From the NCBI GenBank assembly GCA_017569305.1, contig CP069418.1, positions 3,286,001 to 3,350,000 on the forward strand: a stretch of 64,000 bases of DNA. Direction: 5' to 3'. The position numbers and the translations under genes were made by a program. Source of the stretch: Clostridiales bacterium FE2011 (GTDB lineage: Bacteria; Bacillota; Clostridia; Christensenellales; Aristaeellaceae). The notes beneath the pieces are model-generated. The model had not been told where the DNA came from. It ran no database searches and saw only the letters and a program-made list of their open reading frames with translations. Positions within the stretch are counted from its first letter, which is position 1. Every line of letters begins with the position of its first letter. Shown here piece by piece: positions 51,311 through 60,200 of this stretch.

Positions 51311-53236
51311 TTATTTATTTATCGCACCCTTATATTCAAGGCAGAGCATGGTGAGGTCGTCGAATTGTTCGGCGCTGCCGACGAAGGAAGAAACGGCATT
51401 CTTTACGGATTCGAGAATGGCGCCGGGATCCTTATCAGTGGCGGTGTTGAGGGCTGCAATCATCCGATCGGTGCCGAACATCTGCTGATTGGCGTCAGTG
51501 GCTTCGGGCACACCGTCGGTATAGACAAACAGCTTCGTTCCGGGTTCCAGCTGCAGGGTATACTCCCGGTACCGGACGCCGGGCATACCGCCGAGAACAA
51601 ACCCGTGCTTGTCCTTCAGAATCTCAAAGGAACCGCCGGCTTTCCGGAGCGCCGGATACTCATGGCCCGCGCTGGCCGCGGTCAGGATGCCGGTGGAAAT
51701 CTCCAGCACGCCCAGCCAGACCGTGACGAACATCTGCTCAGGGTTCCGATTGCAGATCTCGTTATTCACCTCAGTCAGGATCTTCGCCGGTGACAGCTCG
51801 TGCATGGCCACGTGGTGGATCAATGCCGAGGACAACATCATAAACAGGGAAGCGGGGACACCCTTGCCGGATACATCGCCGATGACCAGGCACAGATGAT
51901 CCTCGTCAATCAGGAAGAAGTCATACAGGTCACCGCCGACCTCCCGGGCAGGAGTCATGGAAGCATAGAGGTCGAACTCATGGCGATCCGGGAAAGGCGG
52001 GAAGATCTTGGGCAGGAAGTTGGACTGAATCCGTGTGGCCAGAGAAAGCTCCGTGGTAACCCGCTCCTTTTCCAGTTCCAGGGCATGACGCTCCATGGCG
52101 GTACGGATATAGTGGGCAATTACCGACGCCAAATACAGCGCGACAATCGCGACCGGCAGCCACAGCACATGCACCACCCATCCGCCGAGCCAGAAGGCCC
52201 AGGAACCGATGAGGGACATGATAATGATCGTGACGCACAGGATACCGCCGATGCGGTTGTTCACCCGGAAGAAAAGGAACGCAACCCCGATACAGAACAG
52301 CGCCATGACAATGAACTGGGGAAGGTCCGGGGCCTCGGCTTTCAGGTTGCCTTTCATGAGACTCTGGATTACGTTGGCCTGGTACTCCACGCCGTTCATG
52401 GGCTGGCTGCGGTCAGCCGTGGTGACATACGCGTCCCGCAGGGCCGGGGCATAAGGGCCTATCAGGACAATCTTGTCCTTCCACACTTCGGAAGGGATTT
52501 TTCCGTAGATCAGGTTAACGAGGTTCAGCTTTTCATCAAAAGCACCGGGTTTGCCGGTGAAGGGCACATAATAATGATTGCCAGCATCAACGTTGGGTAG
52601 CTTAAAGGTTTTACCCTTCTTTTCCAAATAGATCTTAGCAGTCTGGGCAGCCATGGACAGTACCTGTCCGCCTTCCGGACGGCTCACATACAGCAGTGCA
52701 TGGCGCAGGATACCATCCACCTTGTCCAGCATGGCGTTGATATGCCCCTGGGTGGTTACGTCTTTCAGGGCAGGATAGGGATCCACAAAACCGAGAACGG
52801 CTGCCGCGTTCAGGGACAGGGCATGACCGTTTTCCCAGGTGATATCCGTACCGAATTCCGCCATGCATGCGGTGACCACATTGCCCAGCTTTTCCGCTGC
52901 CCGGGCAAGCTGATTATCCATAGCACTGTCGATTTCCCCTTCATAGAGGATATCGATAGCGGTGACGGCAGGCTTGTTTTCCGGATCCGCTGCCAGTTCC
53001 TTCAACGCCATGGCCATTATGGCACGATAATTGGGCCCGTACGGGCCCAATTCGTTCAGTGTACTGTTGTCGATCCCGATGATAACAATGTCTTTGGAAG
53101 GAATTCCATTGGCCTGGTAAAGGGAGTCCTGGGCCTGACGATCCAGGTAATGAAGGGCACCGGCATAGATCACGGAAAGAACCACCAGCGATACCGCCAG
53201 GGGAATGAGAATAAAACGGACTAAAGATCTTTTCAT
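51311..53236 (-). CDS. CHASE2-domain sensor phosphatase (SpoIIE/PP2C)
   Basis: A 641-residue membrane protein. A first helix (~9-29), a CHASE2 sensor (~38-305; DIVIIGIDNSTLNELGPYG, AVTAIDILYEGE, IYGKIPSEVWKDKIVLIG), three helices (~315-385), then a PP2C domain from ~410 (TRIQSNFLP, REVGGDLYDF, GDVSGKGVPASLFM, SAGHEYP, YTDGVPEATD, QFDDLTMLC). It should dephosphorylate a STAS protein in response to an outside signal. The FecR-domain gene lies upstream on the same strand 119 bases away; CHASE2 and FecR proteins are commonly neighbours, so they probably work together. Ribosome site TGAGGGGTTTCC. Confidence 0.9.
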   Translation of the reverse strand: MKRSLVRFILIPLAVSLVVLSVIYAGALHYLDRQAQDSLYQANGIPSKDIVIIGIDNSTLNELGPYGPNYRAIMAMALKELAADPENKPAVTAIDILYEGEIDSAMDNQLARAAEKLGNVVTACMAEFGTDITWENGHALSLNAAAVLGFVDPYPALKDVTTQGHINAMLDKVDGILRHALLYVSRPEGGQVLSMAAQTAKIYLEKKGKTFKLPNVDAGNHYYVPFTGKPGAFDEKLNLVNLIYGKIPSEVWKDKIVLIGPYAPALRDAYVTTADRSQPMNGVEYQANVIQSLMKGNLKAEAPDLPQFIVMALFCIGVAFLFFRVNNRIGGILCVTIIIMSLIGSWAFWLGGWVVHVLWLPVAIVALYLASVIAHYIRTAMERHALELEKERVTTELSLATRIQSNFLPKIFPPFPDRHEFDLYASMTPAREVGGDLYDFFLIDEDHLCLVIGDVSGKGVPASLFMMLSSALIHHVAMHELSPAKILTEVNNEICNRNPEQMFVTVWLGVLEISTGILTAASAGHEYPALRKAGGSFEILKDKHGFVLGGMPGVRYREYTLQLEPGTKLFVYTDGVPEATDANQQMFGTDRMIAALNTATDKDPGAILESVKNAVSSFVGSAEQFDDLTMLCLEYKGAINK

Positions 53237-53258
53237 GCCGGAAACCCCTCATAAATCA

Positions 53259-53290
53259 GGTAGGAGGTAGGATGTAGGAGGTAGGAGGTG
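53259..53290. repeat. Short tandem GTAGGAG-type repeat
   Basis: About four units of GGTAGGAG/GGATGTAGGAG in the spacer between the two minus-strand genes; same unit as at 45001-45066. A GGGACTGTCCC palindrome follows at ~53302. Confidence 0.65.
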
Positions 53291-53355
53291 ATGAAACGAT
53301 AGGGACTGTCCCTTTCGTTCCCTAAATCTCAGTTACGTTCCCGCAAAGAGATAGA

Positions 53356-56300
53356 TTAGTTCAGAGTCAGGACACCATTGATTTGCTGGAACTGCAGATA
53401 TCCTCCGCCTCCTGAGGGCTCAGCGACAATATTGTAAGTACCGGGTGCAGGGAAATCACTATCGTGGTAGATCGAAACATCAATGGTGAAATTAGCAAAT
53501 AATGTACTAGAGGCACCGGACGGAGTCAAATCCACCTGGCAATTGAGTTTCGCAGAGTCATAATCGTTATCACCGATGGTAATATTCGCAGAATCTCCGT
53601 CATGCTCACCACCTGCGACTTTAGCGGTGATAGAACTGAAAATAGCGTATCCGGAGAAAGAAGCAGCATCCTGTGTATGATTGCCTACATACATGTTGAT
53701 CAGAACCTTACTGATACTCAGGGTCCCTTCTGCTGTGGTGATGTTGTAATTGTCGGCTTTTGTATTGCTGTTCAGCGTATAGGTGAAAGTGTTAGGCGTG
53801 CTTCCCGGATCTGTGATGGTACCGGAAAACTCATAGGTCGCCCCTTCACCGGGAGCAAACCCGTCGCCGGAAACCGTAACACTGTGCTTGGTTAAGGGAC
53901 TTGCGTTATAGGTTTTGGAACCGTTGTCACTTGTGATGGTGACATTCCGCTTTTCGATGGAAAGTGTGCCGGGGTTGACGGTGATATCATAGAGATCAGC
54001 GCCGGCGGTGATATTGATATCGTTGGAAGCCGTCTGCCCGGCGTCTGTAATGGAGGCACCCTTCAGCGTATACTTCAGGCCGGGCGCGCTTTCCACAGTA
54101 TACTCTGTGCCATCAAAGGTGAAGGGAGAACCGTCATATGTTTTGGATCTGTCACCGGTGTTGATGGTGACTGCTTGTTTTGTAACCTCCAGGGTGCCTT
54201 CCGTCTTTGTAATGTTATAGTTGGAGGCATTCGTTCCTTCATTCAGAGTGTAGGTGAAAGCGTTGGCGCTGGAACCGACTTCCGTCTGCTCACCGGTAAC
54301 GGAATAGGTCGCACCTTCTCCGGACACAAAACCATCGCCGCCGACAGTCACCTCGCTGTTTTTGAGCGGAGATCCATCGTAAACCTTGCTGTCTGACGCG
54401 CTTGTGAGGGTGACGTCACGCGGGTTCACCTTCAACGTGCCGAAGACGGTTTTGATGTTGTAATTATTGAGGTCTGTATAGCCAACGGCATTAACTGTGA
54501 AGGCGTTCTCACTGCTGCCGGCATCCTTCCGGGATCCGGTGAAAGCGACAGAGAACCCATCTACATCAAGGAAGCTGCCTTCGGTGATCGTGAATTCTTC
54601 ACATTTCTGCTCAGTACCGTCGTATTTCGACTCGACAGACGCGCTGGTGATGGTTACGTTGCGCTTGTTGATAGTCAGCGTACCGGGAATGATTGTAATA
54701 TTGAAGTTTTCTTCCTTATGGGATCCATAGTCAATCTCGAGGGTGTTTGTATATGTGCCGGCCGCCCATTCATCGGAGCCGAGTTCACGATAACCGATCG
54801 AGAGTTCGTCGTGAGTCGTATAACTCCAGTCGGTTGTCATGGGGCAGGGATAACCGTCATAGGTCTTGGTGTAGTCGCTTGCGGTAAGGGTGATTGCATA
54901 CGGCTTGATGGTGATGGATCCATCGGTTCCGTTGTTCACGACGACATCGTAATTACCGGCGTTTCCATGCAGCGAATAGGCAATATCCAGATAATAGGTA
55001 TCCGCGTCATCGCCGCGCTGCGGAACCGGCCCGATGGCAAACTCAATGGAATCGTCCCCGATGAGGTTATAGGTAGCGAAATAATCGTAACCGGATTCCG
55101 TGGTGGTTCCGGAGAGCGAGGTGCCGTTACCGGTGCAGGAGACGGAGAAGGGGATATCGGCGCCATAGTCATAGGTTCCGCCGGAAGTGGTGAAGGAAAC
55201 CGGATAAGGAAGGACCGTCAGGCTGCCGGCTTCAGGATAAACTTTGCAGGCAGAAGTGACGTCGTTGCCGTTTTCGTCCATAATCACATAACTGCCGATG
55301 GTACATTCGGTCTCACCGACATCGGTCTGTGTGCCGGAAAGGGTGACGGTAAAGGTATAACCTTCAGGTAAAAGCTCAGAATCGACGTCTTCTGCAGAAG
55401 GAATGATCGGTTCACCGTCATAGACTTTGCTATAGGAAGGCGCGTAGAGGTAAATCTCGACGGGCTCCGGAGTTTCAGTAGGAGTCGGAGAAGGCGTCGG
55501 GGTCGGAGTCGGTGTGGGTGTAGGGGTAGGAGTAGGCGTGGGCGTCGGTGTAGGAGTCGGCGTCGGAGTGGGCGTTTCTGCAGGGGCAGTGACGGTGAGA
55601 ATGCCCAGGACAGAAGAGACGGCATAGTTGTTCGGATCTACGCTGCCCCAGTCTATTTCATAAGTGTTGTCCGTCTTGCCGACTTCCGTGATCGTGCCCG
55701 TGGCTGTAACAGTGATCTGATCCCCGGGCAGAAGACCCTCAATGGTGACGTCCTCGCAGGTGAGGGGTTCACCGTCATAGAACTTGGAAGCAGAACCGGT
55801 CCGGATGGTAATGAGAACAGGATTGATGGTGATCGTTGTTCCGGTGATGGAAGAGGACGGACAGCTGATGTTCTCCGAGGCGAGCGTGATCTCCGCTTTC
55901 ATGGTATAGGTACCCGCACCGGTACCCATACCGGTAATGGACATCTCAATCGTATCTCCGGTGAAGAGGACAAACCGGTATTTCTGCTCCGGAGCGCGGG
56001 CCATGGGAACAGCGCTGGCGACCAGGTTCCGGATCCTCGAAGCGGACAGCATGGAGGCTTTGACCGTCTCACCGGCATGAGCGCCGTTCACGTATGTGAG
56101 GACGGGCTCGGGAACGATCATGCTGCCGGTATACCCGGCGGAACCGGTGCCGCAGGAGATGCTGACAGAAAGGGGCTCAACCGTGAGGGTGCCCTTTTTT
56201 ACTTTGATGTTTTCAAACTGATCGGTGACGTCAACATTGTTCTTATCCAGGATCTTATAGCTGGTGATCCTGGATTCGCTCTCGCCGGCCTGGGTCTGGG

Positions 56301-58263
56301 TGCCGGCGACAGCCACCTTGTACTTATATCCCTTGGGAAGACCGGTGACCGTGACGTCATCCGCACTTGCTTCCAGGGGAGTGCCGTCGTACACCTTTTT
56401 GGCTTCAGGCGCGGTGATGGTGATGTTATCAGAGAGGGGAAGAACCGTCAGGGTGCCCAGGTCTTCCTTCAGGATGTAGTTATTCTCATTGGCGTTATTC
56501 CAGTCGATGGTGTAGGTGTTTGCGCTTTCACCGATCTCGGTCTGGGAGCCGGTGGCAGTAATCACAATAGAGGGATCCAGAATGATGGGGGTGAAGGAAG
56601 CTTCCTCACTGCCCAGGACCCGGGTCTGGTAGTTGGTGATTTTTGTATCCACAGTGATTCGGACATTGGCAGAATCATTCATGAGGCTGGACTGATCGGA
56701 ATTGGCAATCTTCAGGCCGTTATAGGTAACGGTGCTTTCAGCCTGCTCAGGCAGCTCAGCGATGAGAGCATTCAGCTTTTCCGGATCCCAGCCGGTTTCC
56801 TGACAGGCGACGGCCATCAGATCCGGGTTCTCCGCGTAGAGGCGCAGGACTTCCACGGGGAGGTTCTCCTCCTTCAGGGGTTCGATCACGAACTCAAGGG
56901 AGTCTTTCTTATTCCCTTCATTTTTGAGGGAAACAGAGAGGCGGCTGCCGGCAGGAAGCTCAATATCCTTTGTCTCCCCGGTGATGGGGTTGGTACCGTG
57001 GACGTAGGTGCGGCCGGAAACGGCGATCATCTGCTCGCTGCCCAGGGCGGACTCGATCACGATGGAAGTATTCGCCCAGGAGGGCTGCTCCTTATTGTAT
57101 CCGGCAGCGGTGCGGACGCCGGCGTCTTCACAGGTAAGCGGCTCGCCATCATATTCCTTTTCGGCGGAACCGGTCCAGACGGTGAGCGGAGCAGGGTCCA
57201 CGACCAGGGAACCCGGAACGGTCTGGATATTGGTGAAGTGTGATGTAACGTTCTCACCGGAAGCGTTTGTGATGCTGTAAGAGGAAACCGTGTTCTCGGT
57301 GGAACCCGCGTCGGTCAGGGAACCGGTGCAGGAGACAGAAATGTTGAAATCGGCCGGAAGACCGGAGACCAGGGCGCTGTCAGGACGGGCCAGGGGACGG
57401 CCGTCGTAAAGCTTACTGGCGGACTGGGCGACGATACTCACAAGGCCGGAGAATTCCCAGTCTCCATCCGCGGGGAAGGGCTCCTCCGCGGTATCATCCG
57501 TGAGGGTGCCTTCCAGCAGGGGAGCACCGTTCTCACTGCCGTTGGTGACACGATCCGTCAGGACGGGATCCGCGTTGACGGTTTCAGCCACGAAGCCGGC
57601 GATGTCCTCGGAAGTCACGGTTGAAAGGACGGGAGCAACGCCCGTAGGATCATTATCAAGCTGAGGGGCAACGACCTTTTTACCGGCGGGAACCGGAAGC
57701 TGACGCTTGGCGCCTTCAGAATCCGTATAGGTAATCTCGGCAGTACCTTCCAGAACACCGAGGGTGGTTGTGGTCATCGGATTTTCGCCATCGCCGATGG
57801 ACGACTTCAGGAAAACGAGGGTGCCGCGGATACCGACGGTAAGGTTGGAAGTCTGGATATCCAGGGCAGCGTTTTCATCCAGCTTTTCCTGGACGTCCAG
57901 GAAAACGGAACCCTGCCGGAGGTTCAGACGCATATGATCCGCTTCCTGGACAAACTGAACGTTGGTGTCAGTGTCCAGCGTCACGATCTTGGTGTCATCC
58001 AGCCCGACAGAGGCCTGCCCGTCTGCACCGGTAATCAGGGTCTCGCCGCTGGCAAAGCGCACATTGTCCAGCAGGAAGCGGGGGGCACCGAGAACGTCCA
58101 GGATATCCACCGTACCCTCATGACGTAGCAGCCGGATGGTGGAAGCCTCGTAGGAGTCGGTGGTGGGGACTCCTTCGGAGGGTATACCTTCGGAGGTGCC
58201 GACTGCGACAAGAGAGATAATCAATAAGAAGATGATTATGAATGAGGACAGCTTACGGGCCAT
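53356..58263 (-). CDS. Secreted FecR-domain protein with about ten MBG-type repeats
   Basis: A 1635-residue protein. Signal sequence (residues 1-24), FecR domain (~40-200; LLRHEGTVDILD, ITGADGQASVGLDD, LNLRQGSVFLDV, TVGIRGT), then about ten MBG-type units each opening with a K-x-YDGxPL motif (ASKLYDGRPL, AKKVYDGTPLE, ASKFYDGEPL, DSKVYDGSPL and others). A (Pro-Thr)n linker splits the repeat region. No LPxTG sorting motif or C-terminal membrane helix is seen, so anchoring is unclear. It may sense or bind a surface ligand for the CHASE2 phosphatase encoded just downstream. Ribosome site CTAGGAGGTGCCCT is near perfect. Confidence 0.85.
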   Translation of the reverse strand: MARKLSSFIIIFLLIISLVAVGTSEGIPSEGVPTTDSYEASTIRLLRHEGTVDILDVLGAPRFLLDNVRFASGETLITGADGQASVGLDDTKIVTLDTDTNVQFVQEADHMRLNLRQGSVFLDVQEKLDENAALDIQTSNLTVGIRGTLVFLKSSIGDGENPMTTTTLGVLEGTAEITYTDSEGAKRQLPVPAGKKVVAPQLDNDPTGVAPVLSTVTSEDIAGFVAETVNADPVLTDRVTNGSENGAPLLEGTLTDDTAEEPFPADGDWEFSGLVSIVAQSASKLYDGRPLARPDSALVSGLPADFNISVSCTGSLTDAGSTENTVSSYSITNASGENVTSHFTNIQTVPGSLVVDPAPLTVWTGSAEKEYDGEPLTCEDAGVRTAAGYNKEQPSWANTSIVIESALGSEQMIAVSGRTYVHGTNPITGETKDIELPAGSRLSVSLKNEGNKKDSLEFVIEPLKEENLPVEVLRLYAENPDLMAVACQETGWDPEKLNALIAELPEQAESTVTYNGLKIANSDQSSLMNDSANVRITVDTKITNYQTRVLGSEEASFTPIILDPSIVITATGSQTEIGESANTYTIDWNNANENNYILKEDLGTLTVLPLSDNITITAPEAKKVYDGTPLEASADDVTVTGLPKGYKYKVAVAGTQTQAGESESRITSYKILDKNNVDVTDQFENIKVKKGTLTVEPLSVSISCGTGSAGYTGSMIVPEPVLTYVNGAHAGETVKASMLSASRIRNLVASAVPMARAPEQKYRFVLFTGDTIEMSITGMGTGAGTYTMKAEITLASENISCPSSSITGTTITINPVLITIRTGSASKFYDGEPLTCEDVTIEGLLPGDQITVTATGTITEVGKTDNTYEIDWGSVDPNNYAVSSVLGILTVTAPAETPTPTPTPTPTPTPTPTPTPTPTPTPTPSPTPTETPEPVEIYLYAPSYSKVYDGEPIIPSAEDVDSELLPEGYTFTVTLSGTQTDVGETECTIGSYVIMDENGNDVTSACKVYPEAGSLTVLPYPVSFTTSGGTYDYGADIPFSVSCTGNGTSLSGTTTESGYDYFATYNLIGDDSIEFAIGPVPQRGDDADTYYLDIAYSLHGNAGNYDVVVNNGTDGSITIKPYAITLTASDYTKTYDGYPCPMTTDWSYTTHDELSIGYRELGSDEWAAGTYTNTLEIDYGSHKEENFNITIIPGTLTINKRNVTITSASVESKYDGTEQKCEEFTITEGSFLDVDGFSVAFTGSRKDAGSSENAFTVNAVGYTDLNNYNIKTVFGTLKVNPRDVTLTSASDSKVYDGSPLKNSEVTVGGDGFVSGEGATYSVTGEQTEVGSSANAFTYTLNEGTNASNYNITKTEGTLEVTKQAVTINTGDRSKTYDGSPFTFDGTEYTVESAPGLKYTLKGASITDAGQTASNDINITAGADLYDITVNPGTLSIEKRNVTITSDNGSKTYNASPLTKHSVTVSGDGFAPGEGATYEFSGTITDPGSTPNTFTYTLNSNTKADNYNITTAEGTLSISKVLINMYVGNHTQDAASFSGYAIFSSITAKVAGGEHDGDSANITIGDNDYDSAKLNCQVDLTPSGASSTLFANFTIDVSIYHDSDFPAPGTYNIVAEPSGGGGYLQFQQINGVLTLN
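55471..55574 (-). repeat. Coding (Pro-Thr)n hexanucleotide repeat
   Basis: About 17 near-identical six-base units (complement of GTCGGA/GTAGGG/GTGGGC variants) encode an alternating Pro-Thr linker inside the FecR/MBG protein. Synonymous third-base differences are visible, but the tract could still vary in length. Confidence 0.85.
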
Positions 58264-59040
58264 AGGGCACCTCCTAGGTAATTCACAATTCAGAATTCAG
58301 AATTCAGAATTAAGTGAGTGACATTATTAAGATGATGGTGTTCCGGTTGGGTTCCCGAATATAAACGGGCTGGGAGACAGTGGGCGAAGCCCAAATGAAC
58401 AATTAGCAATGAACAATGAATAATGATTCGTCTTTCGGACGTAGTAAGGGATTCTTCGACTCCTTTCAGTCGCTCAGAATGACATCCCTGAATGATCGCT
58501 GTTCCTAAAAACCATGGGGTTACTGTGCCTATTGAGGCTTCGCCTTAGTAAGGGATTCCTCCATGCGGACACTACGTGTCCTTAGTCGGAATGACAGCCT
58601 ATCGGTGCATAAAAGCACTTGGTCGAAATAACAGCTTATTGGTTGTGAGATTATGGGTTTGGGTGACAGCGGTGATGTTTCCTCCGTATATAGCAATAGT
58701 GAATCGAAAATTGGAGTTGATTTACAAAATGCATACATATAGGAAGGTTATTTATCAATTGATTATAGCATAGATGAAGAGAAACCGCTATATGATGCGG
58801 AAATTGTAAACGATTGCTGATTGAGAAAATAAAAATGGACTAATATGAAAAATCGATGGGGAGAAAATGCCGGAAACGCTTGAAAACTATTGAAAAACAT
58901 AAATAGATACATTATAATGGACAAGATTGAGCGTGTAACAATACGGATTTTGTCTTCCCCCAGGAGCATTTTCGGAAGGTTACACAAGAAGATCCGCGGT
59001 ATGCCGGAAAGCGGCAAGCGGAAAAAGGAGAACAGAAAGC
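58264..59040. other. Gene-free spacer between divergent operons, packed with short repeats
   Basis: About 780 bases without a convincing gene. It holds three direct ATTCAGA units (58288-58312), AACAATTAGCAATGAACAATGAATAATG-type A/T units near 58398-58426, two TAGTAAGGGATTC elements (58442, 58547) linked to GTCGCTCAGAATGACA and AGTCGGAATGACAG, then ~250 AT-rich bases before the STAS gene that must contain its promoter. Small reading frames here lack ribosome sites and overlap repeats. Confidence 0.6.
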
Positions 59041-59340
59041 ATGACAATTACCAAGACTCTGGACGGAACGAACCTGACCTTTGCCCTGGAAGGAAGACTG
59101 GACACCACGACTTCTCCGCAGCTGGAGGGAGAAATGCATCCCGATATCGACAGCGCGACGGAAGTGACCTTTGATCTGGAAAAACTCGCATACATCTCCT
59201 CTGCCGGACTGCGGGTGCTGCTGAGCGCTCAGAAGATCATGAACAAGCAGGGAAAGATGACCATTAAGAATGTTTGCCCGGAAATCATGGACATTTTCGA
59301 CGTGACCGGGTTTGTGGATATCCTGAACATTGAAAACTGA
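59041..59340 (+). CDS. STAS-domain anti-sigma-factor antagonist (RsbV/SpoIIAA-like)
   Basis: A 99-residue single STAS domain: ALEGRLDTTTSPQLE, VTFDLEKLAYISSAGLRVLL with the phosphorylatable Ser53/Ser54, and an IFDVTGF end. In partner switching the unphosphorylated form binds the anti-sigma kinase and frees its target; PP2C phosphatases reset it. Three such phosphatases are encoded in the window and kinase-like HATPase domains lie in the genes at 60197 and 62001. Ribosome site AAAAAGGAGAACAGAAAGC. First gene of a four-gene run. Confidence 0.9.
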   Translation: MTITKTLDGTNLTFALEGRLDTTTSPQLEGEMHPDIDSATEVTFDLEKLAYISSAGLRVLLSAQKIMNKQGKMTIKNVCPEIMDIFDVTGFVDILNIEN

Positions 59341-59357
59341 GGGAAGTTGACGCCAGC

Positions 59358-60200
59358 ATGGACTATCGGCCACTGACTATGGAGGACCGTGACCGGGTTG
59401 AGAAATGCCGGAATTACCAGCTGAATCCGTTTACTGCCCTGACTTTTACATCGCTGTTCACATGGAGAAAGGAATACGGACTTGAAATCGCGGGGGACGA
59501 AGATTATTTTGTAATCCGGAGCCGCCACGACAATGCGTATTTTTCTCCATGCGGTGATAAAGAAAAATGCCGGACATTCATCGAGGAAAACGTGAAGACC
59601 GGCGAAAGCATCCTGTACCTCACAAAAGAACAGGCTGAGGCCCTCGGAGACGGATGGGAAATCCGGAAGAGGGACGACCTGAGCGAATACGTCTGCGCCA
59701 CGCCGGCGCTGGCCCTGAAGGAAGGCTTCCACATGAGCCACAGCTTCAAGGACAAATGCCGGCAGTACAAGAAGCGGCATCCTTACGAAGTGAGGAAGAT
59801 GACCATTGATGACCTGCCGCTGATTATCCGGATTGCCAGGGACTGGGAAGAGGCGGATCCGGAGGGCGGGGGCGACCTGCAGGCGCTGGAAGAGGAAATC
59901 TGTTTTTACAGTGAGATTACACTCAACGGCGTGATCGTCACTACGGAAAACGGCGGACATGCCTTCATCATGGGATATGAGAACACCCCGGAGATGTTCA
60001 CGATGACAATGGTGAAGCACGACCTGGATCTGCCGCTGTTGATGACCCCGGTGTGCGTGCATGAACTGGCCTGCGCGCTGGTGGAAAAGTATCCCTACAT
60101 CAATCTTGAAGAAGACCTTGGACTGGAAGGGCTGCGGAGAGCAAAGCAGCTATTCAGCCCGATCAAACAGCTGGAAGTTTACGAGGCGGTCAGAAAATGA
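59358..60200 (+). CDS. DUF2156 / phosphatidylglycerol lysyltransferase C-terminal-type protein
   Basis: A 280-residue protein of the DUF2156 (LPG synthase C-terminal) family: a tandem GNAT-like fold with LNPFTALTFTSLFTWRKEYG, the SHSFKDKCRQYKK block and YPYINLEEDLGLEGLRRAKQ near the end. In MprF this domain transfers an aminoacyl group from tRNA to lipid; here it stands alone without the flippase, so the substrate is unknown. It lies 17 bases after the STAS gene and overlaps the MATE gene by 4 bases (ATGA), so it is part of this regulatory operon. Confidence 0.85.
   Translation: MDYRPLTMEDRDRVEKCRNYQLNPFTALTFTSLFTWRKEYGLEIAGDEDYFVIRSRHDNAYFSPCGDKEKCRTFIEENVKTGESILYLTKEQAEALGDGWEIRKRDDLSEYVCATPALALKEGFHMSHSFKDKCRQYKKRHPYEVRKMTIDDLPLIIRIARDWEEADPEGGGDLQALEEEICFYSEITLNGVIVTTENGGHAFIMGYENTPEMFTMTMVKHDLDLPLLMTPVCVHELACALVEKYPYINLEEDLGLEGLRRAKQLFSPIKQLEVYEAVRK

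Noticed and set aside
56077..57243. 388-codon plus-strand frame
   Set aside because: Opposite strand of the FecR/MBG protein; Gly/Asp/Val-rich shadow without a ribosome site.
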